The notes beneath the pieces are model-generated. The model made no database searches and was not told the DNA's origin. It saw only the letters and a program-made list of their open reading frames with translations. From positions 59,636,561 through 59,700,560 of the forward strand of contig NC_052618.1 of the NCBI RefSeq assembly GCF_016545825.1: a stretch of 64,000 bases of DNA. The letters are read 5' to 3'. The position numbers were made by a program, and so were the translations under genes. Positions 22,168 to 34,846 of the stretch are shown here, piece by piece. The stretch is from Eucalyptus grandis (taxonomy: Eukaryota > Streptophyta > Magnoliopsida > Myrtales > Myrtaceae). Within the stretch, counting starts at the first letter, position 1. Each line of letters opens with the position of its first letter.

Positions 22168-25100
22168 TCATCGCCTATTTCTTAGAAGCTTCGCCCTCCT
22201 GTTTCCAATCGGCAACCACCTTCTGGCAATTCTATCTATAAAATCGAAGTATGAGTTTGCCCAAGAACCTTTGATGTGCAAGACCACAGTTGGAACTAAG
22301 ATACCGGCAGCATATCCAAGGCCGACGCTCAAGTAAAACCACTGATCAATGAACTCATCATCACCGCGACTGTCCTCGATTGTCTCTCGTTTGTCAGGTT
22401 CATCGGCTGGACACGTGACATTGAGAGGAGCACCGCAGAGTCCCGAGTTTCCATAGTATGAAGAAGGGTCGAATGTCGTCATTTGTTGTGTGTAAGGAAT
22501 CTTTCCCGATAAGTTATTATCGGATAAGTTTAGATCACTCAAAAATGACAGCGATGGCATGCTTTGAGGGATTATACCAAAAAGCCTGTTGCTTGAAAGA
22601 TCAAGGGATAACAGTTGGCTCATGCTCGAAATGCTCTCAGGAATTTCACCACCAATGCCGTTTCTTGATAAGTTCAGAATGAGTAATCCAGCCAGTGTAG
22701 TCATTTCTTTTGGAAATTCTCCACCTAAATTATTTCCGGAGATATCTATGCTAGTGACAAGGGAAAGAGTCTTGGTGTACAGTTGGCGCTGGCTTTGCAT
22801 GGTCACTCGGCAGTTCTCTTGATAGTATGTGCCTCCGTAGTTCCCGTAAAATAGGTACTCGATTCTAGCTTGCCCTTCCACCATTGCTTTAAGATCTCCA
22901 AAGCTTGAAGGAATGTTACCTGTCAAATTGTTTTCTGCAAGATCCAGCACTTGCAATGAGCTTAAACTTGAGAGCTCATGAGGAATTTCTCCAGAAAATG
23001 CAGTGGACCTCAAACTTAAAATTCTTAAATTGATGAAACCCTCCGCCATCCATGCAGGTATGGTGCCGTTCAATTGGTTGTTGCCAATATCTAGCGTTTC
23101 TAAGCTGGACAGATTCTTGAATGAAGATGGAAGGTCTCCCGAGAGCTTGTTGTTGCTGAGGTGCAAAGACTGAAGCCCTTGTAATTGGCCCAAAGACGCG
23201 GGTATCAATCCAGATAAAGAATTGTTTTGCAGGTCGAGTACCTCTAGGCTTGAGCAGTTCCCTATGCTTGGAGGAATGCTTCCACTTAATTTGTTGTTTG
23301 CTAAGTTGATGACCAGAAGCCATTGCATTTCTCCTATAGATTCTGGGAGCCCACCTATTATTCTGTTAGATGAAAGGGAGAGGAAGATCAAATTTGGCAT
23401 GTACTTGCCTAAATTTTGTGGAATGCCACCTGAAAATTGGTTGTTAGAGAGGTCTAACAATTCAAAGTCAGAAATGGGAAGAGGGAACGGTCCTCGAAAA
23501 AGGTTAGAGCTGAGATCAACAAGCGCAAGAGGAGATGCTGGCAACGGATTAGGTAATTGGCCCTGCAACAGATTTAGAGATATGTTGAGGAGAGAGAGAT
23601 TCGAAGAAATGTCCCAAAACCAACTTGGCACAGGCCCCGAAATGCTGGCATTTGAAAAATCAAGATAGTTGATCTCATTTTCATGTCTAAGCCAAGCGGG
23701 GAAAGACGGACCGATCTGGCACGATCCCATGCCAAGACTGGACTTGGAACGGAGGCATCCAGTCGGCACTGACATTTAAAGTGAAAGAGTTGGATGAGAG
23801 ATCTAAGGTCTTCATTTTGCGTAGATTTGCAAAATGTTCTTCAGATAGTGTACCTGACAAATGGTTGAAAGACACGTCGAGAACATCCAACTCAGAAAGC
23901 TGTCCCAGATCAACGGGAAGAGTCCCATTCAATCGGTTCCTACCAAGGTCCAAAACGGTGAGGTTCTTCAGAGTCCCAAGAGAAGAAGGAATCGGCCCTT
24001 CAAGCAAGTTATAGTCAAGGGTTAGTTCCTCAAGGTTTTTAAGTTGGCCCATCCAACTTGGCAGATAACCCCTCAACCAATTGTCGTTCAATCTCAAGTA
24101 CCTCAAATTAGGCAAAGAACTCTGGGAATAACAAGTTTCAGATCCCCTCTGCAAAATTTCTGGCAAACTACTTGTCAAGTTGTTGTTGGATAAATCAAAA
24201 TTAACTAAACTACAAAGCGAACCGATGGAGCTCGGTATTCCTCCCTGAAACAGATTCCAAGAAAGGTCAAAATTACTGAGAGTGGTTATTTTCCCAATGG
24301 AAGTGGGAAGTATTCCGTGTATTTTATTATCAGCCAAATCCATGACTTCTATCCTTTTCCATGATCCTTGGAACAACTGAGTGCAACTTGCTGAGAGATT
24401 ATTGTTTCCAGATAAAATTAGGATTTGCAAGTGCGGTAGCTCGCCTAGACCAAGAGGGATCCTTCCATATAGACCATTGTAACTCATGTCAACACTAACA
24501 AGGCTGCTTACATTCAGAAGCCATTGAGGGAACTCTGAATCGAAACTGTTGAAGCTAAGGTCTAGAACAGCGAGTGAAGTGAAGTTCACCAAACCAGGTG
24601 ATGATATTGAACCAGATAACCGACAATCGGACAGATGCAACCCCGACAATGATGGAAACCCGTTTAGCACACTGATCCACGTGGAACTGACCATTGAGAG
24701 GTTCACTCCATCAAGCGCAAGATATTTCAAAGAACCAAGACCAGAAATCCACCCGAGATTATTAGTACTTAACCGCTGAAAGGGAGTAGAAAGATTAAGA
24801 TACTGCAAGTTTGACAAATTTCCTAGATTTGGAGGAATTGCACCACGAAACCTGGCAATTGACAGGTTCAGGTACTGTAGGTTCTCCAAAGAACCAACAA
24901 ATGCAGGAATTGGTACGCCATCAAAGTTATTTGAGCTCAAGTCCAAGAATCTCAGAGACTTGAGTCGCGCTAATGAAGGTCTAATTTCTCCACGCAGTTT
25001 CCAATAAGTATACATACTAGAGTAGCCACGAAGATCAATGCTTATCACCCCTCTAGTCCTCTCATCACAGCCTATTCCTTGCCACCAGCAACAATTGCTT

Positions 25101-25276
25101 CCTTGCCATGAGGACAGGCGATTATAAGGATCTTGAAGGCCATTATTGAAGTCAATTAGAGCTTCTCTATCAGACTCTGAGCAATTCCTAGCAGGGATAT
25201 TGCCGTCACAAGCCGATAGCCATGCTAAAATGGAGATAGAGACTAGTATAATGCAAAGGGATGAATCTCTCGCCAT
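22168..25276 (-). pseudogene. LRR receptor-like protein (RLP/EIX type), one frameshift
   Basis: A single-exon plasma-membrane receptor-like protein of about 1030 aa, of the class that senses extracellular ligands in defence or development through partner kinases such as SOBIR1. The start at 25276 (MARDSSLCIILVSISILAWL) gives a clean signal peptide; an upstream ATG at 25345 adds 23 residues and is less likely. Then come an LRRNT domain (NCSESDREALIDF, NCCWWQGIGCD), more than twenty LxxLxLxxN repeats, the C-terminal NSGLCGAPL cap, an acidic stretch, one membrane helix (WFYLSVGLGYAAGILVPTVV) and a short basic tail. There is no kinase domain. Near 23736 the frame shifts inside the motif that reads FQVQ then LGMGSCQIGPSFPAWL. 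This splits the gene into a front part (25276-23687) and a back part (from about 23735 to 22168). Otherwise well preserved: a young pseudogene or a sequence error. Confidence 0.9.
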
Positions 25277-25349
25277 CTTGATCAAAAGATGTAAAACTGA
25301 AGGTAGCATTACAAGGACTAGTAACCCGGGACTAGTTTGTTTCAAATAT

Positions 25350-27540
25350 TGCTTGAAAAGTCAAGTGGGATCAGTGGGATAATCACGAGATGTCCAAAGA
25401 AAGTTAAAGAGATGTGGACTGATTTGGTCTTTGTGAGTAAAATATTCAAGCATGGAGTATAAAAGGGTTCAGTGACTTGAAAAACTAAGGGTTAATTCCT
25501 TGAAAAACCTCAAACTAGTACACTTATAATAAATTTACCTCAAATTAATTTGTTGATCACAAAAAGTCCCAAATTGGTACACTTGTGACAAATTTACCTT
25601 AAATGACCAAAAAAATCCCAAACTAGTATTTACTCTAAACTAATTTGTTTGATTGCCAAAAATCTCAAGCTAATACATTTGTGATAAATATACCTTCCGT
25701 TAGATTGAATCAATATTGTAAAAACCACAAAAATAATACAATTGTAATAAACAAAAAGTAAATCCCACATTGGTACACTAGTTAACTAACACATATCATC
25801 TAACTTAACAAAAAGTAAATTTATTATAAGTATACCAATTTAAAGTAAAATTGTCAAAGGTGCATCAATTTACGGTTTTAGGTGGACTGACTAAGTCTTT
25901 GCAAGTAAAATATGGTGTGGAGTATAAAAAGGTTCAATAACTTGAAAAATTAACAGCATCTAATGTATTTAATTCATTGTTTGGTTTTGGAATCAAAGAG
26001 ACGGCATTCATGAATTCATGTCATCTCATTTTCGTATCAACATCAGATCTTATTTATGATATTATGCCATCTTATGCGTTGATCTCATTTCTCAACTACT
26101 GCATCAAGTCAGCTTTTGGAATTGCCCTTCTTCTTTACCAACAGCAAAAAGAATTTCTTGATGGGCACACTTCCCGTAAGAAAAAAAAAATCATCTTAAA
26201 TCCAGTTATCTTCATTGATGCCAAACATGAGTGCACGACTTGGAGAACTGAATAGTCGTGGAAAAGAAAAGAAAGAGATTTAGAGAATGGTGGGAGTCTG
26301 AAATTGATTTGAAATTTTCTCGCCCATGTATCTATAAATTATTGAAACAATTACAACTTTTAAAATCATTTAAACATTGACAATTAAACAATTACAACTT
26401 TTGAAATAAACCACATAAACATTGACAATTGAACTCAAATAAGTGTTAGTAATTTTGTGTAAGGTTTTAGTAGCTTGGGACCTTTATTAATTGGTAAGTT
26501 GCAAAAATAAGCGTTGATAAATCATTGGAACTGTTGGTAGCTGCGTAACAATTGAATAATCATTAGTAACCATGTCAGCTAAAAGTTAATGATTTCACAG
26601 AAGAATTAGGTGATTTTTCATTGGAGTCGGTAACTTTAACATGCTGATATCCACAAATAAATGTTGATGAAGTCTTAAGATAGGTGGTGATTTCGAATAT
26701 CATTAGATGAACATCAATAGTTCAATAAAATAAGCATTAGTAAAGCCAAAAGCATATGGTAACCTCATCCATGAAAATGCGTTAAATCATTGGCAATAAT
26801 ATCGGTAATTTGCTATCATGTAATCTTAATTCAATGGTAACTCTAATAAATTATAATTGGTAAATTCTTAGAACAATTAAAAAGTTAATAAACGAGAGTT
26901 GGAAATTTTTTTAACAAAATTAGTAAATTTAATACGTTGGTCAGGCATGTAAATAACATGAGTAATCTACACAAATAGTTTGTAATTTAAAACAGTCAAA
27001 TTACTGACGGTCCTTTCCCAAAATTGTTACTAACTAAAAGCCAAATTACTATTGTACTTTCATATAACAGTGGGTAATTTATTAACATGATACAGGTTAA
27101 ATAAGATGCCAGTCAGTTTAGTTGCTAATGGGTTTGACATTTAACAAAACTTAAAATGAATTAGTGGCACCGAATAATGTTCTGTATATTCATACACGGA
27201 GCGCTGATAATCTGATTGTTGGGTCTTAGCTATGTAACCCTTCTTGAGCTTGTGGTTTGAGGGTCTTCACAGATGAGGGCAGATGTGGAACTGCTTGAAA
27301 ATGCGCATATAGTTCCAACGACTAATGTCCAGAACCAGACACTATAAAATATCATGGACAGCTTTCCTCAGCAAAAGATGCTCCAAGTCTGGCCGAGACC
27401 AGTCATCTAGAATCGACAGACGCAATAAGTTAATTAACTTTTGTGGTGCATCTACATAACAATCCAACTACCAAGAAAGTCTACCATTCCGTGAAGCTTC
27501 CCATGAGAGGTCAGAGCACAGTGCCATAGCTCAGGCAGGG
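25350..27540. other. Intergenic, AT-rich, with repeats, no supported gene
   Basis: It holds the promoter side of the receptor-like protein gene, a degenerate tandem repeat (25490-25870) and an AT-rich stretch (26340-27100) in which words like ATTAGTAA and ATTGGTAA recur. An open frame at 25977-26255 has no recognisable domain. Confidence 0.5.
25490..25870. repeat. Degenerate tandem repeat with CAAACTAGTACACTT units
   Basis: Units of roughly 60-70 bp carry variants of CCAAATTGGTACACTTGTGA followed by ATAAATTTACCTCAAA. At least four variants are visible. It resembles a dispersed plant repeat, but the family is not identified. Confidence 0.7.
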
Positions 27541-27542
27541 GG

Positions 27543-27560
27543 AGAGAGAGAGAGAGAGAG
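27543..27560. repeat. (GA)n microsatellite before SDR-D
   Basis: A pure GA run directly before the ATG of the SDR-D exon 1 relic, in the former 5' UTR. Confidence 0.9.
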
Positions 27561-29563
27561 ATGAAGGTGGTGTGTGTGACCAGAGCATGAGGCTATATGG
27601 CGTCATAGTAAGTGAAACTCCTGCTCCAAAGTGGCTACACCATCAAAGCAACCGTTCGTGACCCGAGTCAGTTCAAGACCCTTGATTACATTCATGCATG
27701 ACATCGTTTATGGCTTCACCAGTCCATATCATTACAAGAAGTTGTTCTAATTTACATGTAACAGGTGATACAAAGAAGACTGTGCATCTGCTTGCTCTAG
27801 ATGGAGCCAAGGAGAGACTTCATCTTTGCAAGGCAGACCTACTGGAAGTAGGATCTTTTGAGTCCATTGTCGATGGATGTAATGGTGTCTTCCACACTGC
27901 ATCACCTGTGCTTCTCACCCCCAAAGACCCCAAGGTTCTTTTGCTCTTTCAAAGGCTTGTGTCATGGTCTCTCAAATGTTCTTTTTTCCCTTGTTTCTTT
28001 GGAAACACGAGGTAGAAATTAGCGCTTAAAAATTGTGTTGCCAAACCAGTGGTTTTTTAAATTGTATATCGTTTTGGCCATAGCAATTAAATGCAGAAGT
28101 TGTAATAGTCTACATATACGGGACAAAGTAGGAGCCAATTTCAAACTATTAACAAGAATTCAATGGCAAAATAGAAAGCTTCAACTCAAGGTTTCTGCGA
28201 GGGCAAGAAATCTAACTCTTCAGCACAATGCATTTATCGATATTGCGGTTTCTCCATCTCTATATATGTGCTTGACTTCAATAAGTTCAGTAGTTCATAC
28301 TTGTCTTTCCGTGTCTCAGATGGAGCTGATAGATCCTGCAGGGAGGGGAATAATTGATGTTCTTTCTTCTTGTGCCGAAGTCCCTACAATCAAGAGAGTG
28401 GCGATAACATCTTCTATGGCTTCAGTTGCATTTAATGGAAAGACTTTGACTCCTGATGTGACATTAGTTGAGACTTGGTTTTCTGATCCAGTAATCTGTC
28501 AATATCAGAGGTAATTATACGTGACATTCTAAATTCACCTAAGTCGTCAGAACATGCCATTTTTCACCTTTCTTGCATCATCAATTAAATCTTAGAAAAT
28601 GTCAGAAATGCAGAACGTTTTCCATTTTTGTTTTCCTTGGATGAACTACATAAAAAAAAATTCTACTCAGATTTGGATCTGTCGCAAGTTCTTCCTAGTA
28701 ACTTTAGACCATCACAGAGGAGCTAGCATGCATCAACTACTCAAATTGATTTCATTGTGCACTTCTTGCTTTTCTGTTTCAGCTTTGGTACCCAGTTCGA
28801 AAACCTTAGCTGAAGAGCCAGCATGGAGATTTGGAAGAGAGAAGGGGATCGATTTGTTCACGATGCATCCTGGGTTTGTCATAGGTCCCCTGCTACAATC
28901 TTCGTTTAATCTCAGCACAGAAATGTTTCTCAATCTCATAAATGGTAATCACAAGTAACTGATAAATTTATTATATTGTTTATTCTGATGAGATTAGGAT
29001 TGTTATAAGTAATTCCGTAAATAGTACTTTTACACGATTTGTGCTCAGTAATTTGTCCTCAACTTAACAAGCAAATGTCAAGAGGATATATATGTTGATT
29101 CATTTTATAATGGACAAAAGATACGCAGGATGGAACTTATTAAACTGATACAGACGGTGATACATGTGATGGAATTTAATTCAATGAAATACACAAATTT
29201 ATTGGAACCATCTTTATAACAAGAGGAGACTTACAAGTGAAGTTGTTCCCATCTGATGCTGAGATATTTGCTGCAGGAACTCACCCTCTTCCTGACGCAA
29301 ACTATAGATTTGTTGACGTAAGAGACGCTGCACGTGCACACATTCATGCCTTTGAGTCCCCTTCCGCTAAAGGCAGGTATTGTCTTGTTCACAAAGTCGT
29401 GCATTCTGACGATGCTTTCAAGATTTTTCAAAAGCCTTCTGTGCCAACCTATAAAATATCAAATGACAAAGCCAGAAGTCTGGGCATCCGCTTCACTCCT
29501 CTGGAGGTGAGTTTTAAGGACACTGTGGAGAGCTTGAAAGAGAAGGGTTTCTTCAAGGACTGA
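27561..29563 (+). pseudogene. SDR108E-type reductase pseudogene, SDR-D
   Basis: Exon 1 (27561 to about 27664) reads MKVVCVTRA, then TGA, GYMAS, TAG, TAA and VKLLLQSGYTIKATVRDP: three stops in the cofactor-binding segment. Exon 2 is 27765-27934 (open, HTASPVLL). Exon 3 runs from 28320 to about 28510; its end is disturbed, and the best donor makes it 191 bp instead of 192. Exon 4 (28783-28944) is one base short, which destroys the Tyr-x3-Lys reading (WYPVRK in one frame, VPSSKTLAEE in the other). Exons 5 and 6 (29277-29563) are joined without an intron, reading KIFQ then KPSVPTYKISNDKARSLG up to TGA. The VPTYKIS tail is the form seen in the most widespread phenylacetaldehyde reductase/CAD-like subfamily and differs from the other cluster members, so SDR-D is the remnant of a distinct lineage. 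Confidence 0.85.
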
Positions 29564-32206
29564 TGCTGCAACAGGCAACTAAAAGAATAAAAACCATGCC
29601 AAAGTCGATTAGATGGGCATTTTCTGCTGTAATACACTAATGACAGAGTTTTCTTCGGGTGATCAAAAGTTTTCTAATTTCTCACAGAATATGTACAATG
29701 CCACCTGAAGCTTACTGATGCAGCCATTTTCATTGTCAGACAAATGTTTGGTTGTTATCAGTTTTGAGTAACTTGAAATCCAGGAGTTCACGTTTGCATG
29801 GTAGTGAAACTCCAGCCTCCTGTGTCAAAGGGAAAAAAAGACAAAATGGCAATAAAGCCAATGAGTTTAACAACCAAAATTCTACGTGTAGTAGTCAATT
29901 ACAGTAAATTCTGCCCTGCTATCCCAGGGCAAAATGCCAATCCAATTAAGCAACCACCGCCACAGCACGCACCTTCCCCTGGTTCAAGAAAACAGCGAGC
30001 AGGGAGATCTTCTCAAGTCTCTCCATAGGCTCATAGCCTCTCAATGACAACATTACAGCGATATGAAATGAAATGGCTAAGAGTGCGGTGGCGGTAAAAA
30101 AGGCAAGTTTCATGCACATATCCGAATTCGAAAGAAAACAGAAGCATGTTTCCCTGGATCAAAGGAAGAGATCCTTACCTTCTTAAATTTCCATCACCTC
30201 TCTCGGTGAGGAAATTGCTACTGCATAAGTGCCTGACTTCCACCAGCTATCCCCTTTCACCGCATGTCATTCCCAAACCCAATAAAAGATTACCACTTAT
30301 TTTTAGATTCTCAAGTCAGCAGAACTATTGTTAATCATCGATAAAATAATAGTTCTACCATCCACAAATCCGTTAGAAGATTACCATGTAACTTAAAATT
30401 TTAGAAGAGGAATATAACTATTTGCAAATTATAACAATCAAACATAATATTACCCAGAAAATCTATAGTAGATTTACCGCTTGTAAAAGCCATCTGCGTG
30501 GTGTGGCTGGATTCACAGTAGAAGCAACATACTTTGGTTAGCCTACATGAGGCAACAAGGGAAAGAGAAAGAAGAAAAAAAAAAAAAAAAGGATTATCCT
30601 CTGTGCATATTCTGAGTTACATGACACATTCGAGAAATAAAGAAATTGCACATGTCCAAGAAGATTCAGATACTTTAAGAACACATGATAGATTGACTCC
30701 TATGGCTAGTTGCTCCCCAGAAATGAAGTAAGCATGATTCATGATATTTTTCTGTAAACTCTGCGAGAATCCCATTATCTTTTATCAAGAAATGATTTGG
30801 TGATAATTTTTAATTTGCAGCAAGAATAATAGTTTGTTATGAATTACAAAAATCAAATAATAAATAATTAAAAATTATTATGGAATCTAATCCTTCAAAA
30901 ATTTGTGGACCTATTATTTTCACAATAATCCAAAAACTATTATGTTAACGGAATTATTTTCTATCATGTCTTGAGTTTGAGTCTATGTATATATCCAAGT
31001 TTGATGGATTTGACTGAACAAGCATTTGACTCTTGTGAAGATAGTATAATATAAAACTCTTTTTATCAGCCACACGATAAAAATGCTTTTAAATTTAGTC
31101 CCAAGTTTGAATTCATGTATAAAACTTGATGCGATTCGAGAATGTAAATTGGTTTGTAAAATTGAATATGTTTAGTCAAAAAGATCCTAACATCTCACTT
31201 CCCTCAATTTTGGATGAGTCCTTTCTTGCAGGCCACACATATCAAGTAACATAATGTGGGATTGTTTTGCATTGGAGAAAATACACATATCCAAGTTTGA
31301 CCAGTCCAACCGAATAAGTACCGAGAAAAGGATGACTTGGCGTTTTTCTGAAGCCCAACCACAACTTGACACGTGTTCATGACCTGGACAAATATAGAAA
31401 AAGTAAAAATCTAGCTGGAATTTTTGGTCTCTTCTCCCGTCTCCTCCATCCGCAGTCGCCGGTGGACTCGCTGGTGCTGCTTCCAGGCCGACCACTGCGG
31501 TGCATCCATGGCCGAGCCACCCCCCCTTCGTTGGTGACGGCTTACAATCGTTGCCGTCCACGGGCGAGCCACCCACTCCGTTGCAGCCCGTCCATTCGGT
31601 CAACAGTGGACCTGTTAATTTGAAGGCTCACTTCTGTGGATCTGGGGAGTCGCCAGATCTGTTATTTTCGAGTTTGGGAGCCCCCAGATCTGGCGGTGGA
31701 CGAAGAAGAAGATGATCTTGCAGTGGCTTGGCCATGGACCATGGCTACTGATCTGGAAACGGACGGGTATGGCCGCGAGCAATGATGATGGGCTGGCTCG
31801 GCTCATGGACCTCCGCACAAATGAGCCTGACCGCAACCACCGTCGATAGAGGAGGAAGAAGAGAGAAAAGGGGACGCCCACGTCATGGACATGTGTCGAT
31901 GCGGATTGGATTTTAGCACACATTGCTTGGCACCACATCAGCCCATGACGTGGTGTTATGCGACTATTCAACACTTGCTCGAGACTTGCCTTGAGTAATG
32001 CATGACAGACGATCTATATGTCTAATTAGAAAACTGAGCACTCACGGTCAAGAAGAGTAGGTGGTCATTTGTCCCATTCAATTTTTTCTAGGAACATATT
32101 TAAAACAAAGAGTGAACGTAAGTCCCTCGCACAAGCCGGTCAAATAAATGATCATGACAAAGTGTCAAGGTTGAATATATCCCGAATTCATAAAAGAGAA
32201 TTCCCA
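29564..32206. other. Intergenic between SDR-D and SDR-E, no supported gene
   Basis: Mostly AT-rich. A GC-rich patch lies at about 31430-31880, unlike its surroundings, with overlapping low-complexity open frames on both strands but no recognisable domain. It may be an old transposon or a captured gene fragment. Confidence 0.5.
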
Positions 32207-32216
32207 CTTATAAATG
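32207..32216 (+). promoter_or_regulatory. Probable TATA box of SDR-E
   Basis: CTTATAAATG lies about 60 bp before the ATG. The spacing fits a plant core promoter with a short 5' UTR. Confidence 0.5.
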
Positions 32217-32271
32217 TATTGCAATCAGTATCCCTCTCATTCCCTGTTCCAAGGAGAAGAGAGGAGCGGAG

Positions 32272-34846
32272 ATGAGTACAGCAGAGAAGGTGGTGTGTGT
32301 AACTGGAGCGGCCGGTTACATAGCCTCCTGGCTTGTCAAAGTGTTGCTTCAGCGTGGCTACATGGTCAAAGCAACTGTACGCAATCCCAGTAAGTTTTTT
32401 TATCTTTGCTCATGCTCCGTTGTTCACAATATTGGATTTCTGAATCTTTGGTTTGTCCAATTTAGCAGTTGAACGGTTTACTCTTACTTAGTTGGAAACT
32501 TGAAATGTTCTACATAATATGGAAGTGATACCAAAATCTGTTACTCAGTTATGATGAGAAAACTATTCTCTTGTAATATCTCTTACCTTTGCAATTAACT
32601 CATACATGCATGTGTGTACTTGTTTGTAAGGGTTTGTGTGCATGCCTATACATATACGTTATGCTCAGGGTACGTATGATACAATAGCATCCGAGTCCAC
32701 TAGCTGAAGGTATGAAGCTCTTGTAATATCTGATTCCATTGGCTTAACTATTCTAGTTTGCACACAATCTTATGCTACCTCTATAGTTAGATCCAATGCA
32801 TAGCGTACATTAGAAATTTATATTTGTGGTCTTCTTATCTATTGATAACATTTCGTGTTAAGTAACCAAAAGCTCCCAGAGTTTCATTCCATCAAATCAA
32901 ATTCTCCTTTTTTTGAATGCATAAGCAGGTGATCCAAAGAAGACACAGCACCTTCTGGAACTTGGACGGGCTAAGGAGAGACTACATATCTTCAAAGGAG
33001 AATTGCAGGAAGAAGGGTCTTTTGACTCAATAGTTGATGGGTGCGAGGCTGTCTTTCATACAGCATCACCGGTTTTTTTCTCAGCTTCCAACCCTGAGGT
33101 ATCTGCATATTGCAGTTGTACATCATGATTTCATGGATTTGTTAAATGTAAAGCATCACATCTTTCAAATTCTAGTTCTTTTTCCCTTGTCATCTGGTGC
33201 AGTTTATCAGATGGCAAATGATCTAACATTTCTTGGATGATTCGACAAAACCATTCTAATCAGATTCCTTTCCTTACATGCCGCAGGCTGAAATAGTCAA
33301 TCCTGCAGTTGAAGGTACCCTAAATGTTCTCAGATCATGTGCGAAGGTCCCTTCTATCAAGAGAGTGGTTTTGACATCCTCCATGGCTGCGGTTGTGTGC
33401 AATGGGAAGCCTTTGACCTCTGATGTGGTAGTTGATGAGACATGGTTCTCCGATCCAGCATTCTGTAAGGAATCAAAGGTATGTAACTAAGCTGGCTTTT
33501 GACAGTAGAATCTCTTTTGCTTGGTCTGTGATGCCCCATCAACTGGATGAATTTTTCCAATAAAAATCCTCAATAGATTTGATTTTGGCTAGTATTCAAG
33601 CTTGATTCGTGTTGATTTAATTGAATACTTGAGGCTGAACATAGCTTAATCTTAGTGGCCAAGCAGTAAAGAGGTATCATCTTCCTTGCCGTAAAGGTTT
33701 TTCCATCCACCTATCTGTTTAAGCCCTCAACCTTCAAGCATGTTTGTTTGTTTGCCCATATTTGGCCAATGTAAGATACACAAGTTGGGTGCTTTGCCTC
33801 ACTGGATACCTCTATATGACAATTAGATTTTTGTGATGGACAACTTTTAAAGAATTTCTTTTCTAGTGCTCCTCATCCATTGCTTTGAAATGTCAAACAA
33901 GGCAGAGCAAATTCAGTGTCATGTTGATGATGATCACATCCATCAGTGGTGTGAGCTCTTTCACTCTTTCATCGCCTGACTTAGGTTTAATTATTTTCAG
34001 CTTTGGTATGTGCTATCTAAAACCTTAGCAGAGAAGGCAGCTTGGGATTTTGCAAGAGAGAATAGGATGGACCTGGTCGTGATAAACCCTGGACATGTGA
34101 TTGGCCCTCTCTTGCAGTCTACCATCAATCTCTCTATGGAGATGATACTGAACCTCGTCAATGGTATTACTTAAAAGTCAATGCTTGACATGTCTATTAT
34201 CATTGTGTCAGCATTTTGGATCTCATTTTTTGTCTGATATTGACCACTGATATTTTGCAAATGACTAAGGACCTGTCGCCAAATTTCTCCGCAAGATAGA
34301 GATGCAACTGCACATGGAAACTTATTTTCCTGCCAAAGTGCACTCTGCTCTTGTGATTACAAAGAGAATGATTTGAGGCTTATACAATGCAGGAGCTCAA
34401 ACATTTCCCAACATCTCTTACAAATTTGTTGATGTCAGAGATGTGGCCCATGCACATATTCTAGCTCTTGAAAATCCTTCAGCTAGCGGCAGATATTGTA
34501 TGGCAGGAGAAGCAATACATTGTCATGGCGTTTTGAAGATCCTGCACAACTTTTATCCAACACTGCACCTCCCTGAAAAGTAAGCCCCCATATTTCTTCA
34601 ATTTCTAAAGAGAAGAGTTACATTTTATGAGCATCCCTAGAAGGAATCCTATCTACTGAACATTGACATTATTAAAGGTGCATGAATCATTGTTGATGCA
34701 GATGTGAAAATGACAAACCATACGAGTCGGCTCCTTGGGTGTCAAGGGAGCAGATTGAAGGTCTGGGTGTGAAGTTCATTCCTTTGGAGGTCAGTCTAAG
34801 AGACACTGTGGAAAGCCTCAAGGAGAAAGGCTTCCTCTCTGTTTGA
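32272..34846 (+). CDS. SDR108E-type NADPH reductase (phenylacetaldehyde reductase/CAD-like), SDR-E
   Basis: An intact gene for a 324 aa cytosolic reductase predicted to reduce an aldehyde or ketone with NADPH. Exons: 32272-32389, 32929-33098, 33287-33478, 34001-34163, 34393-34579 and 34702-34846 (TGA), all with GT-AG borders. The Rossmann loop is [11 protein letters not shown] (Gly12, Gly15, Ala18). An arginine near residue 37-38 (ATVRNPS) fits NADPH preference. The catalytic serine is about residue 128 (VVLTSSMA), and Tyr163 and Lys167 are in WYVLSK. The CCR signature NWYCY is absent, so a true cinnamoyl-CoA reductase is unlikely. The C-terminal region ([16 protein letters not shown]) differs clearly from SDR-C and SDR-G, suggesting a different acyl or aryl pocket. 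The start follows GAGCGGAG and gives the family length. It stands alone between the SDR-D and SDR-F pseudogenes. The substrate cannot be told from the sequence. Confidence 0.92.

Noticed and set aside
22458..24779. Several plus-strand open frames
   Set aside because: Antisense shadows of the LRR protein, reflecting the repeated LRR codons.
25977..26255. Plus-strand open frame of 92 codons
   Set aside because: No domain or homologue recognised and it lies in AT-rich repeat-like DNA.
32272..34846. Annotation of the reductases as cinnamoyl-CoA reductase (CCR)
   Set aside because: The CCR signature NWYCY is absent; these enzymes read LWYxLSK, as in phenylacetaldehyde reductase/CAD-like SDRs.
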